This document shows positions 1 to 8,181 of a stretch of 64,000 nucleotides of DNA, piece by piece. Both the position numbers and the translations under genes were made by a program. The notes under the pieces are model-generated. The model saw only the letters and a list, made by a program, of their open reading frames with translations. It ran no database searches and was not told the origin of the DNA. Origin of the DNA: Pseudomonas frederiksbergensis (GTDB taxonomy: Bacteria > Pseudomonadota > Gammaproteobacteria > Pseudomonadales > Pseudomonadaceae); assembly GCF_003732275.1 (NCBI RefSeq), contig NZ_MOBM01000041.1, positions 119,775 through 183,774 of the forward strand. Direction: 5' to 3'. Positions within the stretch are counted from its first letter, which is position 1; each line of letters begins with the position of its first letter.

Positions 1-134
1 ACGGTCACCGAACCTTGCAGGTGCTGCAACTCCACCTGGCCCTGGCGCGTCGGTTGCTTGCTGTACACATACCAGCCGCCCCCGGCGACGAGTACGACGA
101 TCAGCAAGGCAAGTACGGTCAGGACGCGTTTCAT
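1..134 (-). CDS. Penicillin-acylase-family N-terminus (partial)
   Basis: Only the first 44 codons are inside the window; the gene continues beyond base 1. The start ATG (complement 132-134) is preceded by a GGAGTC-like ribosome site. The peptide begins MKRVLTVLALLIVVLVAGGG, a lysine/arginine start followed by a hydrophobic signal or membrane anchor, then a hydrophilic stretch ending QHLQGSVTV. This resembles the start of periplasmic penicillin/aculeacin acylases, some of which cleave acyl-homoserine lactones. The PAO1 gene in this relative position is such an acylase (PA0305, HacB). The catalytic Ser/Gly cleavage region is not visible, so the function rests on context and the N-terminal pattern. 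Confidence 0.5.
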   Translation of the reverse strand, partial: MKRVLTVLALLIVVLVAGGGWYVYSKQPTRQGQVELQHLQGSVT

Positions 135-237
135 GGTGACTCCTTGTTCTGTCGGGATTGCTGCCTGTGTAGGCTGCAAACGTGTAGCACAGACCTCCTG
201 TGCCGGGCATCGCGGTCCTGGAAAAGTCGGGAATGCC

Positions 238-816
238 TTATTTGATCTCCGCAGGCCACGGGCAGTAGCAACCCACCGCCAGCGTATGGGTGGCGTTCAC
301 CGCCCGACCTTCATTCAGTGCTTGCAGAATGGGCTCGATAAAACTGTTGCTCGAATTGCAGGTCAGGCCTTCGCTGTACGGACCGAAATACGCCAGCCTG
401 CCACTGCGGTCCCAGATCGCTACCGCCGGGCTGGCAGGGATCTGTTCGGAACCTGGCAGGACAGTAATGGTTTTAAGGCGGCTCAAGGTGCCGGGCAACT
501 GACCGTGGCTGCCGGATTTTTGTACCGCGTAGAACTCGACGCCCTGCGGTACATACTGCTCAACCAGTTCGGTCAGGTGTTGTTGGTTGCCGACATTGCA
601 CGGGCAGGCCGGGTCCCAGAAGTGCACCAGGCGAATGGCGCCGGGGCCGGCAAGTTCGTCCGGCAGGCGCAATGGGTCGCCGGAGAACACCGCAGTGTGC
701 GAACTGAAGGCGCGCAAGTAACGCCCTTGAAACCAGTCATAGGCGGCCCACAGCAAGCCGGCACACACAAGGGCGAGCAGGCTGGCAAGCAGTGTGGTGC
801 GGTAGGCCGGGCGCAT
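238..816 (-). CDS. Membrane-anchored thioredoxin-like protein (DUF6436-type)
   Basis: The product has 192 residues. I start it at MRPAYRTTLL (ATG at complement 814-816); the reading frame stays open to 924 but that part would overlap the divergent hydrolase start. Residues about 8-28 form one membrane segment. The rest resembles a thioredoxin fold facing the periplasm, with HFWDPACPCNVGN carrying a C-x-C pair where thioredoxins have C-x-x-C. A second cysteine-rich tail (VGCYCPWP) is present near the C-terminus. The family has no proven role; a redox or thiol-exchange function is inference. It is divergent from the alpha/beta hydrolase at 914. Confidence 0.75.
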   Translation of the reverse strand: MRPAYRTTLLASLLALVCAGLLWAAYDWFQGRYLRAFSSHTAVFSGDPLRLPDELAGPGAIRLVHFWDPACPCNVGNQQHLTELVEQYVPQGVEFYAVQKSGSHGQLPGTLSRLKTITVLPGSEQIPASPAVAIWDRSGRLAYFGPYSEGLTCNSSNSFIEPILQALNEGRAVNATHTLAVGCYCPWPAEIK

Positions 817-913
817 GGGTTTCAATCCTCGAAGGTCGGCTAGCTTGCCATGCTTGCTGCGACAGATGAATATCGCAGGCCCATAAAGTCCGTTTCGCGT
901 TCTGGAATAGCCC

Positions 914-1861
914 ATGTCTGTCACTTTCGACCCCGATCATTTGCGTGCCAGCCTGCGGCCATTGGCCGAGTGGCTGCCGCTGTCGACGGAAGCCATGGCC
1001 TATCAGCATTTTTATGGGCTGGATTTTCCCCGGCGAACCTTGCGCAGTGGCCTGGGGCGTTTCGAGATCGATGGCTATGAAGTGGTCAGCCAGCTCTGGT
1101 GGCCCGAGCGGGCGAAGGCGACGCTGTTCCTGTTTCACGGTTTCTACGATCACACCGGGCTCTATCGGCATGTGATCGAGTGGGCGCTGGACCAGGGGTT
1201 TGCGGTGATCGCCTGTGACCTGCCGGGGCATGGCCTGTCCAGTGGCGAACGGGCGAGCATCAAGGACTTCGCCGAGTATCAGAGCACCCTGCAAGGGCTG
1301 TTGGCCGAGGCGCAATCGCTGGGCCTTCCGCAGCCCTGGCACTTATGCGGGCAAAGCACCGGCGGGGCGATCGTGATCGATCATGTGCTCAATCAGGGCG
1401 CGAACAGTCCCGCTCAAGGGCAGGTGATTCTGCTGTCGCCACTGGTGCGGCCGAGAGCCTGGGGCTGGTCGCAGCTCAGTTATTACTTGCTCAAGCCGTT
1501 CGTCAAAGGCATCGCCCGGCGTTTCAGCGAGAACTCCAACGACCCTGACTTCCTGGCGTTCCTGCAAGCCGATCCGCTGCAGCCGCTGCGTTTGCCAACG
1601 GCCTGGGTCGGTGCGCTGGGGCGGTGGATCAAGCGCATCGAAGCGGCACCGCGCAGCCCACGGCGGCCGCTGATCGTGCAGGGGCAGGCGGACATGACCG
1701 TGGATTGGAAGCACAACCTTGACGTATTGCGGGGTAAGTTCGATCGGCCTCAGGTGCTGATGCTGCCTGAGGCACGGCATCATCTGGCGAATGAGACGCC
1801 GGGGTTGCGGCAGGAGTATTTCGGGTTTTTGAGCAAGCGGATGAAGGGGCGGAATCTTTAG
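914..1861 (+). CDS. Alpha/beta hydrolase (monoacylglycerol lipase/lysophospholipase-like)
   Basis: This 315-residue protein has the serine aminopeptidase S33 (Hydrolase_4) pattern. FHGFYDH at about 74-80 forms the oxyanion-hole HG motif. GQSTG at 146-150 is the nucleophile elbow with Ser148. A late Asp in GQADMTVDW and a late His in EARHHLANE complete a likely triad. No signal peptide is seen, so it is probably cytoplasmic. The natural ester or lipid substrate cannot be told from sequence. It is followed directly by a REPIN. Confidence 0.85.
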   Translation: MSVTFDPDHLRASLRPLAEWLPLSTEAMAYQHFYGLDFPRRTLRSGLGRFEIDGYEVVSQLWWPERAKATLFLFHGFYDHTGLYRHVIEWALDQGFAVIACDLPGHGLSSGERASIKDFAEYQSTLQGLLAEAQSLGLPQPWHLCGQSTGGAIVIDHVLNQGANSPAQGQVILLSPLVRPRAWGWSQLSYYLLKPFVKGIARRFSENSNDPDFLAFLQADPLQPLRLPTAWVGALGRWIKRIEAAPRSPRRPLIVQGQADMTVDWKHNLDVLRGKFDRPQVLMLPEARHHLANETPGLRQEYFGFLSKRMKGRNL

Positions 1862-1878
1862 CGGCCATTGCGACCCCA

Positions 1879-1957
1879 TCGCGAGCAGGCTCGCTCCCAC
1901 ATTAGACCGTGTCTGTCTGGGTAACCCGGTCAACTGTGGGAGCGAGCCTGCTCGCGA
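1879..1957. repeat. REPIN, family A (REP pair, short spacer)
   Basis: Two inverted copies of the P. fluorescens-type REP core GGGAGCGAGCCTGCTCGC lie at 1879-1901 (minus orientation) and 1935-1957 (plus orientation). They sit between the ends of two convergent genes. Confidence 0.9.
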
Positions 1958-1981
1958 TAGCGATCTACCAGTCGCTGCAGA

Positions 1982-2734
1982 TTATTGGGTAAGGCTCGAC
2001 GTACTCTGCCCCACCGCCAACCCCGCCCGAATCGCCGCCAATGCCGCTTGGTAGTAAGCCTTGCCTTCAATGGACTCGGCAAAAGTCGCGAACTCTTCCA
2101 GTTCGTCATCCGACAGGTCGCGATAGACATACAGCAGCGTGTTGTTCAGGTCGGCGCCGATCTGCTCCATCAGGCGCTGGCGCTGGCCGTTCAACATGTC
2201 TTGAGCCTGGCCGCCGCCGAGCAGGCCGGGGATCATCGAGCTCAGGCTGTCGGCCGCCACACCCGCGATCGCCAGGCTGACTTCAGCGCCAGCCTCGCGA
2301 GCGGGCAGGGCCTGGGCGAGGTGGCCGATGATGAGTTGACGGGTATCGCTGGCCTGAATTTTCGGCAAGCCCTTGGCGTTTTTCGCCAATTGGTCGCGAC
2401 GGGTCGCCAGCAGTTCGGCGGCAACGATTTTCTTGCCCAGGGGCGATTGAAAGAAGGTCAGCGCAGGTTTCGGATCTATGAGCTTCTTGCGCAGCTGTGC
2501 TTCGGCACGCTGATCCATGGCTTTGGGAGCAAAGCGCTGATTGCTGTTGTTGACCAGGGCCTGAAACACCGCCGGCGGCAGGCTGTTTTGGTAACGCTGT
2601 TGAGCAGTGGAGAGAGCATCGTTGAAATGCGCGCGTTGTTCTGGCCAACCGGCGACCTTGTACAACTGGTCGTGGCCGTCCGCCCAAGCGGGCAAAATGC
2701 AGAACATCAGCAGTGAAAAAAGCAAACGGCGCAT
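1982..2734 (-). CDS. Secreted DUF2059-type protein, function unknown
   Basis: The 250-residue product starts at MRRLLFSLLMF (ATG complement 2732-2734, with CAGGAG upstream); the longer open frame to 2878 overlaps the next gene's start and is rejected. The signal peptide ends near PAWADG, so the mature protein should be periplasmic. The rest is predominantly helical and ends in a segment (DLSDDELEEFATFAESIEGKA) typical of DUF2059 proteins. No catalytic motif is visible. It is divergent from the 2OG oxygenase at 2868. Confidence 0.7.
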   Translation of the reverse strand: MRRLLFSLLMFCILPAWADGHDQLYKVAGWPEQRAHFNDALSTAQQRYQNSLPPAVFQALVNNSNQRFAPKAMDQRAEAQLRKKLIDPKPALTFFQSPLGKKIVAAELLATRRDQLAKNAKGLPKIQASDTRQLIIGHLAQALPAREAGAEVSLAIAGVAADSLSSMIPGLLGGGQAQDMLNGQRQRLMEQIGADLNNTLLYVYRDLSDDELEEFATFAESIEGKAYYQAALAAIRAGLAVGQSTSSLTQ

Positions 2735-2867
2735 AGGGACTCCTGTCAGCAGTCGACTATTCTCCGTGTGGCATTCGTACTTGTCGAGAATTCGTATCAG
2801 GTTGAGTGCCTTATCCGACCAATCCTCCGCTGCGTGGCTCTGTCGGATTTGCGGGCACAGGAATACT

Positions 2868-3500
2868 ATGCGTGCCATGCAAATATCCTCTGATCATCCA
2901 CTGCTGTTACGTATCGTCGACGACCTGGCTGCACGCGGCTGGTCGCAGCAGAATATTTTCCTGCCTCTGGATCTGACCCAGGCCCTGGCGGCCGAGTGCC
3001 GCAAACGTGCCGTGGAGGGCGAGCTCGCCCCTGCCGCCGTGGGGCGCGGACCGTTTTCGGAGATCCGCGAGGGCATTCGTGGCGACCATATCCAGTGGAT
3101 CGAGCCCGGTCAGGCCGAGGCTTGCGACCGCTATCTGGGGTTGATGGACAGCCTGCGTGAGGCGTTGAATCGTGGTTTGTTTCTGGGCCTGGAGGATTTC
3201 GAAAGCCATTTTGCCCTGTACCCGCCCGGCGCTTTCTACCTCAAGCATGTCGACCGTTTCCGCGACGACGACCGGCGCATGGTCTCGGCGGTGATCTACC
3301 TCAATGACGGCTGGCTGCCCGCGCATGGCGGTCAATTGCGCATGTACCTGGACAAGGGGGTCGAACACGATGTGGTGCCCACCGGCGGATGCCTGGTGGT
3401 GTTCCTGTCGGGCGAAGTCCCCCACGAAGTCCTCCCCGCGACCCGGGATCGCCTGTCGTTGACGGGCTGGTTCCGGCGTCGTGGCAACGAGCCGTTCTGA
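2868..3500 (+). CDS. 2-oxoglutarate/Fe(II)-dependent oxygenase
   Basis: The 210-residue protein carries the double-stranded beta-helix iron site of the prolyl-4-hydroxylase-like family. His127 and Asp129 lie in YLKHVDRF, the distal His186 is in GEVPHEV, and Arg193 or Arg195 after it is a likely 2-oxoglutarate ligand. Two in-frame starts exist (2868 and 2877); the second would remove only three residues. The substrate is unknown, but bacterial homologues hydroxylate proteins or ribosome-associated factors. The DUF523 gene begins two bases after its stop codon, so the two are probably cotranscribed. Confidence 0.85.
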   Translation: MRAMQISSDHPLLLRIVDDLAARGWSQQNIFLPLDLTQALAAECRKRAVEGELAPAAVGRGPFSEIREGIRGDHIQWIEPGQAEACDRYLGLMDSLREALNRGLFLGLEDFESHFALYPPGAFYLKHVDRFRDDDRRMVSAVIYLNDGWLPAHGGQLRMYLDKGVEHDVVPTGGCLVVFLSGEVPHEVLPATRDRLSLTGWFRRRGNEPF

Positions 3501-3502
3501 TC

Positions 3503-3988
3503 ATGCAAAAAATTCTGGTAAGCCGCTGTTTGCTCGGTCATCGCGTCCGTTACGACGGCGGCGCCAGTGGGCCATTCAATCTGTTGGAACAATGGATTGC
3601 CGAAGGCCGGGTGGTGCCGTTGTGCCCGGAAGTCGCCGGAGGTTTGCCGACGCCAAGGGCCGCGGCGGAGATTCCGGGCGGGCAGGGCGGTGAAGTGCTT
3701 GATGGCCGTGCATCGGTCATCACCACCGAGGGCGAGGACGTCAGTGCCGAGTTTCTTTCGGGGGCTTATCAGGCGCTGGAACTGGTGCAGCAGCACGGCA
3801 TCCGCATTGCCGTGCTCAAGGCCAATAGCCCGTCTTGCGGGAATCTGTTGACCTATGACGGGACGTTCAGTGGCGTGAAGATCAGTGGCGAGGGTGTCAC
3901 CGCGGCATTGCTCAGGCGCAATGGCGTTCAGGTTTTCAGCGAACTGGAGTTGGCCGAAGCGGCGACAGTTCTGGCAACCCTGAACTAA
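3503..3988 (+). CDS. DUF523 family protein
   Basis: This 161-residue protein starts at MQKILVSRCLLG (ATG 3503). Conserved cysteines of the DUF523 family are visible in SRCLLG, PLCPEVAGG and ANSPSCG, suggesting a bound metal or Fe-S site, although the family's biochemical role is not established. It follows the 2OG oxygenase with a two-base gap. Its length matches the stand-alone form of the family (about 150-165 residues). The longer open frame from 3389 lies inside the upstream gene and is not used. Confidence 0.85.
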   Translation: MQKILVSRCLLGHRVRYDGGASGPFNLLEQWIAEGRVVPLCPEVAGGLPTPRAAAEIPGGQGGEVLDGRASVITTEGEDVSAEFLSGAYQALELVQQHGIRIAVLKANSPSCGNLLTYDGTFSGVKISGEGVTAALLRRNGVQVFSELELAEAATVLATLN

Positions 3989-4006
3989 CGACCTGCCCAA
4001 AACCCA

Positions 4007-4097
4007 TGTGGGAGCGGGCTTGCTCGCGAATGAGGGAGTGTCAGTCGACATCAATGTTGCCTGACACACCGCATTCGCGAGCAAGCCCGCTCCCACA
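4007..4097. repeat. REPIN, family A variant (GGGCTTGCTCGCGAA type), long spacer
   Basis: Inverted REP copies lie at 4007-4030 and 4074-4097. The core is GGGAGCGGGCTTGCTCGCGA, differing by two transitions from the common form. The spacer contains the imperfect palindrome GTCGACATCAATGTTGCC shared with other long-spacer REPINs in this window. Confidence 0.9.
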
Positions 4098-4113
4098 TTA
4101 AATCTTCAGTGCC

Positions 4114-4701
4114 TTAGGGTTTCGGCGCCACACTCGTATCCGCCCCGAACCACTTCTGCGACAACGCTTCCAATCGCCCATCTCCCTTGATCCGCTGCAA
4201 GGCGTTTTCGAGGCTGGCGTGAAATGCCGGGTTACCTTTCTGAAACGGAATCGCCAGGCTCACCGGCGGACCGGCCTTCGGTTCTTCTTCCTTCAGCGTT
4301 TGTACCAACACCAGCGGTCGCGGCTGCTCTTCTTTCTGCGCGAGCAATTGCGCATCCGCGTAGCTGTAAGGTTCGGTGAAGTCGAAACGATCCTTAAGGT
4401 CCGGGGTCTGTGCTACGTGATTGATGGCCACGTCGTACTTGCCGCTTTCGACGCCGGCCAACAGATCGCCGGAATCGGTGACGACGAAGTCGGCCCGTAC
4501 ATCCAGCTCACCGGCCAGCAGTTGACCCAACTCGACTTCGAAGCCGGTCAGTTTGTCGTCATCCTTGAAATTGAAGGGCGGTGTATTAGCCTCAAGGGCA
4601 ATGCGCAATTCGCCACGGTCGTTTACATCGTCCATCAGTTCGGCATGAGCCAAAGGGCTCAAAAGGGGCAGCAGGCAGATCAGGCCAGGCAAAAAGCGCA
4701 T
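4114..4701 (-). CDS. Compact periplasmic amino-acid-binding protein (SBP_bac_3)
   Basis: The product is 195 residues from MRFLPGLICLLPLL (ATG complement 4699-4701, five bases after an AAGGAG site); the GTG at 4707 overlaps that site. A signal peptide ends at LAHAEL. Lobe I is typical of the family: GELRIALEANTPPFNF, TGFEVELGQLLAGEL, SGKYDVAINHVAQTPDLKDR, FTEPYSY. The usual second lobe (about 90 residues beginning with a G-V-x-x-G-T segment) is reduced to a short Glu/Pro linker before the closing helix GRLEALSQKWFG. Relatives are normally 230-260 residues. It may bind ligand poorly or act as a partial binding protein. No permease or ATPase is adjacent. Confidence 0.75.
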   Translation of the reverse strand: MRFLPGLICLLPLLSPLAHAELMDDVNDRGELRIALEANTPPFNFKDDDKLTGFEVELGQLLAGELDVRADFVVTDSGDLLAGVESGKYDVAINHVAQTPDLKDRFDFTEPYSYADAQLLAQKEEQPRPLVLVQTLKEEEPKAGPPVSLAIPFQKGNPAFHASLENALQRIKGDGRLEALSQKWFGADTSVAPKP

Positions 4702-4836
4702 GGTCACTCCTTTGAATTCATTTATCGCGACGCGCTGTTCAGGCTCGCTTTGCTATGGTTGTCGTGTGCCTTCGACAACGAATGGCCGTGAAGTTGTCAC
4801 GGTCGAGCGAATTTTACGGAAAAACTGGAGAAGAGA

Positions 4837-5262
4837 ATGAAAAGCTTTATGTCACGTGCAGCGTTGGCTGGCCTGTTGCTGAGTGCATCGATGCTGGCAA
4901 CGGCTACTACACCGGCTCCCAAAGGTGCAGGAGTGTCCATCGTTTCTCCTGCGGATGGAGCCACGGTTCCGCAAACCGTCATCGTCAAGTTCGCTGTCGA
5001 GAACATTGCGCTCGCGCCTGCGGGCGATGTCACCAAAAACACCGGCCATCACCACTTGCTGATCGATGTCGATAAACTGCCAGCCGCCGGTGCACCGATC
5101 CCCAACGATGCCAACCATCTGCACTTCGGCAAGGCGCAGACCCAGGCTGAAGTAAAGCTGACGCCGGGCAAACACACCTTGCAGCTGGAGCTGGGTGATA
5201 GCGGCCACATGCCCTTCGATCCGCCTATCGTGTCGGAGAAAATCACCGTCAACGTTAAGTAA
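4837..5262 (+). CDS. Secreted DUF4399 protein
   Basis: The 141-residue protein has a signal peptide ending near LATATTP and an AAGAGA ribosome site. The mature part matches DUF4399: SIVSPADGATVPQTVIVKF, a GHHHLLID histidine cluster, NHLHFGKAQTQ, and a C-terminal beta strand. The His-rich loop suggests a metal site, but no function is proven. The gene matches PA0315 by position and converges on serA, sharing a bidirectional terminator. Confidence 0.85.
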   Translation: MKSFMSRAALAGLLLSASMLATATTPAPKGAGVSIVSPADGATVPQTVIVKFAVENIALAPAGDVTKNTGHHHLLIDVDKLPAAGAPIPNDANHLHFGKAQTQAEVKLTPGKHTLQLELGDSGHMPFDPPIVSEKITVNVK

Positions 5263-5281
5263 CATTAGTCACGCCCATGAA

Positions 5282-5309
5282 AAAGGAGACCCGAAGGTCT
5301 CCTTTTTTT
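5282..5309. terminator. Bidirectional intrinsic terminator
   Basis: A perfect 10-bp stem, AAAGGAGACC (5282-5291) with GGTCTCCTTT (5296-5305), encloses a CGAA tetraloop. It is flanked by A and T runs on both sides, so it can end both the DUF4399 transcript and the opposing serA transcript. Confidence 0.92.
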
Positions 5310-5325
5310 GTCACTCAAGTAGCGA

Positions 5326-6555
5326 TCAGAACAACACGCGGCAACGAATAGTGCCGTTGATGTGCTGCAGCTTCTCTTGGGCCATTTCCGAGTATTCGGC
5401 ATCGACGTCGATCACGACGTAGCCGACTTTCTCGTTGGTCTGCAGGAACTGACCGGAAATGTTGATGCCGTTTTCGGCGAACACCTTGTTGATCTCGCTC
5501 ATCACACCCGGAATGTTCTCGTGGATGTGCAGCAGGCGGTGCTTGCCAGGGTGAGCCGGGAGGGCCACTTCCGGGAAGTTCACGGACGATACCGAAGTAC
5601 CGTTGTCGCTGTACTTGACCAGTTTCTCCGCCACTTCCAGACCGATGTTGGCTTGCGCCTCAGCGGTGGAACCACCGATGTGCGGGGTCAGGATCACGTT
5701 GTCCAGGCCACGCAGCGGGCTTTCGAACTCTTCTTCGTTGGAGCGCGGCTCCACCGGGAAGACGTCAATGGCCGCGCCGATCAGGTGCTTGTCCTTGATC
5801 GCGTCTGCCAGGGCGTCCAGTTCAACAACAGTGCCGCGAGCAGCGTTGATCAGAATGCCGCCCTTCTTGATGGCGCGGATTTCTTTCTCGCCGATCATCC
5901 ACTGGGTGGCTGCGGTTTCCGGAACGTGCAGGGTGACGATGTCGGACATGCCCAGCAGCTCGTGCAGGTTGCCGACCTGGGTGGCGTTACCCAGTGGCAG
6001 CTTGGTCACGGTGTCGTAGAAGTACACCTGCATGCCAAGGCCTTCAGCCAGAACAGACAGTTGAGTACCGATCGAGCCGTAACCGACGATACCCAGTTTC
6101 TTGCCGCGGATTTCGAAGGAGTTGGCTGCGCTCTTGATCCAGCCGCCACGGTGGCAGGAAGCGTTCTTCTCAGGAATGCCGCGCAACAACAGGATCGCCT
6201 CGGCCAATACCAGCTCGGCTACGGAGCGAGTGTTGGAGTACGGCGCGTTGAATACCGCGATGCCGCGTTCGCGCGCCGCGTTGAGGTCGACCTGGTTGGT
6301 GCCGATGCAGAAACAGCCGACAGCCACCAGTTTCTTCGCGTGATCGAAGATCTCTTCGGTCAGTTGAGTGCGGGAGCGAATGCCGATGAAGTGAGCATCA
6401 GCAATCTTTTCCTTCAGCTGGGCTTCCGGCAGAGAACCTGTGAGGTACTCGATGCTGGTGTAGCCCGCCGCCTTGAGGACGTCGACAGCCGATTGGTGGA
6501 CGCCTTCGAGAAGAAGGAACTTGATCTTGCTCTTATCGAGAGAAGTCTTGCTCAT
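5326..6555 (-). CDS. serA: D-3-phosphoglycerate dehydrogenase
   Basis: This 409-residue enzyme oxidises 3-phosphoglycerate to 3-phosphohydroxypyruvate in the first step of serine synthesis. The NAD-binding motif is GYGSIGTQLSVLAEGLGM, the conserved catalytic Arg lies in INAARGTVVE, the Glu in DVFPVEP and the His in LTPHIGGST. A C-terminal ACT domain (about 338-409) starts at HRLLHIHENIPGVM and is the usual site of serine feedback. The length equals the E. coli-type enzyme (410). It is divergent from D-2-hydroxyglutarate dehydrogenase; SerA also reduces 2-oxoglutarate to D-2-hydroxyglutarate, and the neighbouring enzyme reverses this. Confidence 0.97.
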   Translation of the reverse strand: MSKTSLDKSKIKFLLLEGVHQSAVDVLKAAGYTSIEYLTGSLPEAQLKEKIADAHFIGIRSRTQLTEEIFDHAKKLVAVGCFCIGTNQVDLNAARERGIAVFNAPYSNTRSVAELVLAEAILLLRGIPEKNASCHRGGWIKSAANSFEIRGKKLGIVGYGSIGTQLSVLAEGLGMQVYFYDTVTKLPLGNATQVGNLHELLGMSDIVTLHVPETAATQWMIGEKEIRAIKKGGILINAARGTVVELDALADAIKDKHLIGAAIDVFPVEPRSNEEEFESPLRGLDNVILTPHIGGSTAEAQANIGLEVAEKLVKYSDNGTSVSSVNFPEVALPAHPGKHRLLHIHENIPGVMSEINKVFAENGINISGQFLQTNEKVGYVVIDVDAEYSEMAQEKLQHINGTIRCRVLF

Positions 6556-6617
6556 CTGCGTAAACCTGTGTCCCGGAGAAAAAAATGGCAGGGAAGGGAG
6601 CAGCCAGAGCTGACCCG

Positions 6618-6686
6618 GACGGCAAGAAAGCCGTCACCGCAGAGCAGCCTTTGGGCACTATCCTGCGGGGTCGGTATGCTAGCATA
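6618..6686. promoter_or_regulatory. Divergent serA / D2HGDH control region
   Basis: The 207-base gap between the two divergent starts holds a perfect stem-loop GACGGC-aagaaa-GCCGTC at 6618-6635, which would lie in the serA leader. It also holds a perfect 12-bp palindrome TATGCTAGCATA at 6675-6686. Because TATGCT reads as a -10-like hexamer in both directions, the palindrome could serve as overlapping promoter or operator. No binding protein can be named. Confidence 0.4.
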
Positions 6687-6762
6687 TGCACCCCGCTAAA
6701 CACTCATTCCTGCGACGTGAAGCGTTCTCAGGATGACCATGAATTGTTCGAGAGTTCTGTCG

Positions 6763-8157
6763 ATGACCAATCCTGCCCTGATTGATGAGCTGAAGACCCT
6801 GGTTGAGCCCGGCAAGGTGCTGACCGACGCCGACTCCCTGAATGCTTACGGTAAGGATTGGACCAAGCATTTCTCCCCGGCCCCGACGGCCATTGTGTTC
6901 CCCAAGACCACCGAGCAGGTCCAGGCCATTGTCCGTTGGGCCAATGAACACAAGGTGGCGCTGGTGCCGTCCGGCGGTCGTACCGGGCTTTCCGCTGCGG
7001 CGGTAGCAGCCAATGGCGAAGTGGTCGTGTCCTTCGACTACATGAACCAGATCCTCGACGTGAACCTGACTGATCGCACGGCCGTTTGTCAGCCAGGCGT
7101 GGTTACCGAGCAATTGCAGAACAAGGCCGAAGAGCACGGTCTGTACTACCCGGTGGACTTCGCTTCGGCAGGTTCCAGCCAGATTGGCGGCAATATCGGC
7201 ACCAATGCCGGCGGGATCAAGGTCATTCGCTACGGCATGACCCGCAACTGGGTGGCCGGCATGAAAGTCGTCACCGGCAAGGGCGATCTGCTGGAACTGA
7301 ATAAGGATCTGATCAAGAACGCCACCGGCTACGACCTGCGTCAGCTGTTCATCGGCGCCGAAGGCACGCTGGGCTTTGTGGTCGAGGCCACCATGCGCCT
7401 GGACCGTGCGCCGAAAAACCTCACCGCGATGGTCCTTGGTACCGCCGATTTCGACTCGATCATGCCGGTGTTGCACGCGTTCCAGAGCAAACTTGACCTG
7501 ACCGCCTTCGAATTCTTCTCTGATAAAGCCTTGGCCAAGGTCATGGCGCGCGGCGATGTGCCGGCACCGTTCGAATCCGACTGTCCGTTCTATGCGCTGC
7601 TGGAATTCGAAGCGACCACTGAAGAAGTGGCCAACCACGCCCTGGAAACCTTCGAGCACTGCGTCGAGCAGGGCTGGGTGCTGGACGGCGTGATGAGCCA
7701 GAGCGAAACCCAGTTGCAGAACTTGTGGAAATTGCGCGAGTACATCTCCGAAACCATTTCCCACTGGACGCCATACAAAAACGACATTTCGGTCACTGTG
7801 TCGAAAGTCCCGGGGTTCCTGAAGGAAATCGACGCGATCGTCGGCGAACATTATCCGGATTTCGAAATCGTCTGGTTCGGTCACATCGGCGACGGCAACC
7901 TGCACTTGAACATCCTCAAGCCGGATAACTTGAGCAAGGACGAGTTTTTCGCCAAGTGCGCCACCGTCAACAAGTGGGTGTTCGAAACCGTCGAGAAGTA
8001 CAACGGTTCGATTTCCGCCGAGCATGGCGTGGGCATGACCAAGCGTGATTACTTGACCTATAGCCGCTCGCCGGTTGAGATCGAGTACATGAAAGCCGTC
8101 AAGGCGGTATTCGACCCGAACGGCATCATGAACCCGGGCAAGATTTTCGCTGCTTGA
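6763..8157 (+). CDS. d2hgdh: D-2-hydroxyglutarate dehydrogenase (FAD-linked)
   Basis: The 464-residue enzyme belongs to the VAO/GlcD-like flavoproteins. The FAD-binding half includes ALVPSGGRTGLSAAAVAANG and SAGSSQIGGNIGTNAGGIKV, and the C-terminal half carries the HIGDGNLHLNI metal-site motif and SAEHGVGMTKR. The start is taken at MTNPALIDEL (6763), ten residues inside the longest frame. The PAO1 (PA0317) and P. stutzeri homologues oxidise D-2-hydroxyglutarate to 2-oxoglutarate and drive SerA forward. A D-lactate dehydrogenase role is less likely given the serA neighbour. Confidence 0.9.
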   Translation: MTNPALIDELKTLVEPGKVLTDADSLNAYGKDWTKHFSPAPTAIVFPKTTEQVQAIVRWANEHKVALVPSGGRTGLSAAAVAANGEVVVSFDYMNQILDVNLTDRTAVCQPGVVTEQLQNKAEEHGLYYPVDFASAGSSQIGGNIGTNAGGIKVIRYGMTRNWVAGMKVVTGKGDLLELNKDLIKNATGYDLRQLFIGAEGTLGFVVEATMRLDRAPKNLTAMVLGTADFDSIMPVLHAFQSKLDLTAFEFFSDKALAKVMARGDVPAPFESDCPFYALLEFEATTEEVANHALETFEHCVEQGWVLDGVMSQSETQLQNLWKLREYISETISHWTPYKNDISVTVSKVPGFLKEIDAIVGEHYPDFEIVWFGHIGDGNLHLNILKPDNLSKDEFFAKCATVNKWVFETVEKYNGSISAEHGVGMTKRDYLTYSRSPVEIEYMKAVKAVFDPNGIMNPGKIFAA

Positions 8158-8181
8158 ATCAACGAAACAGGGAGTCGGTCA

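Noticed and set aside
5362..6699. 445-codon frame antisense to serA
   Set aside because: Shadow of the serA reading frame; no family motif and covers the serA promoter.
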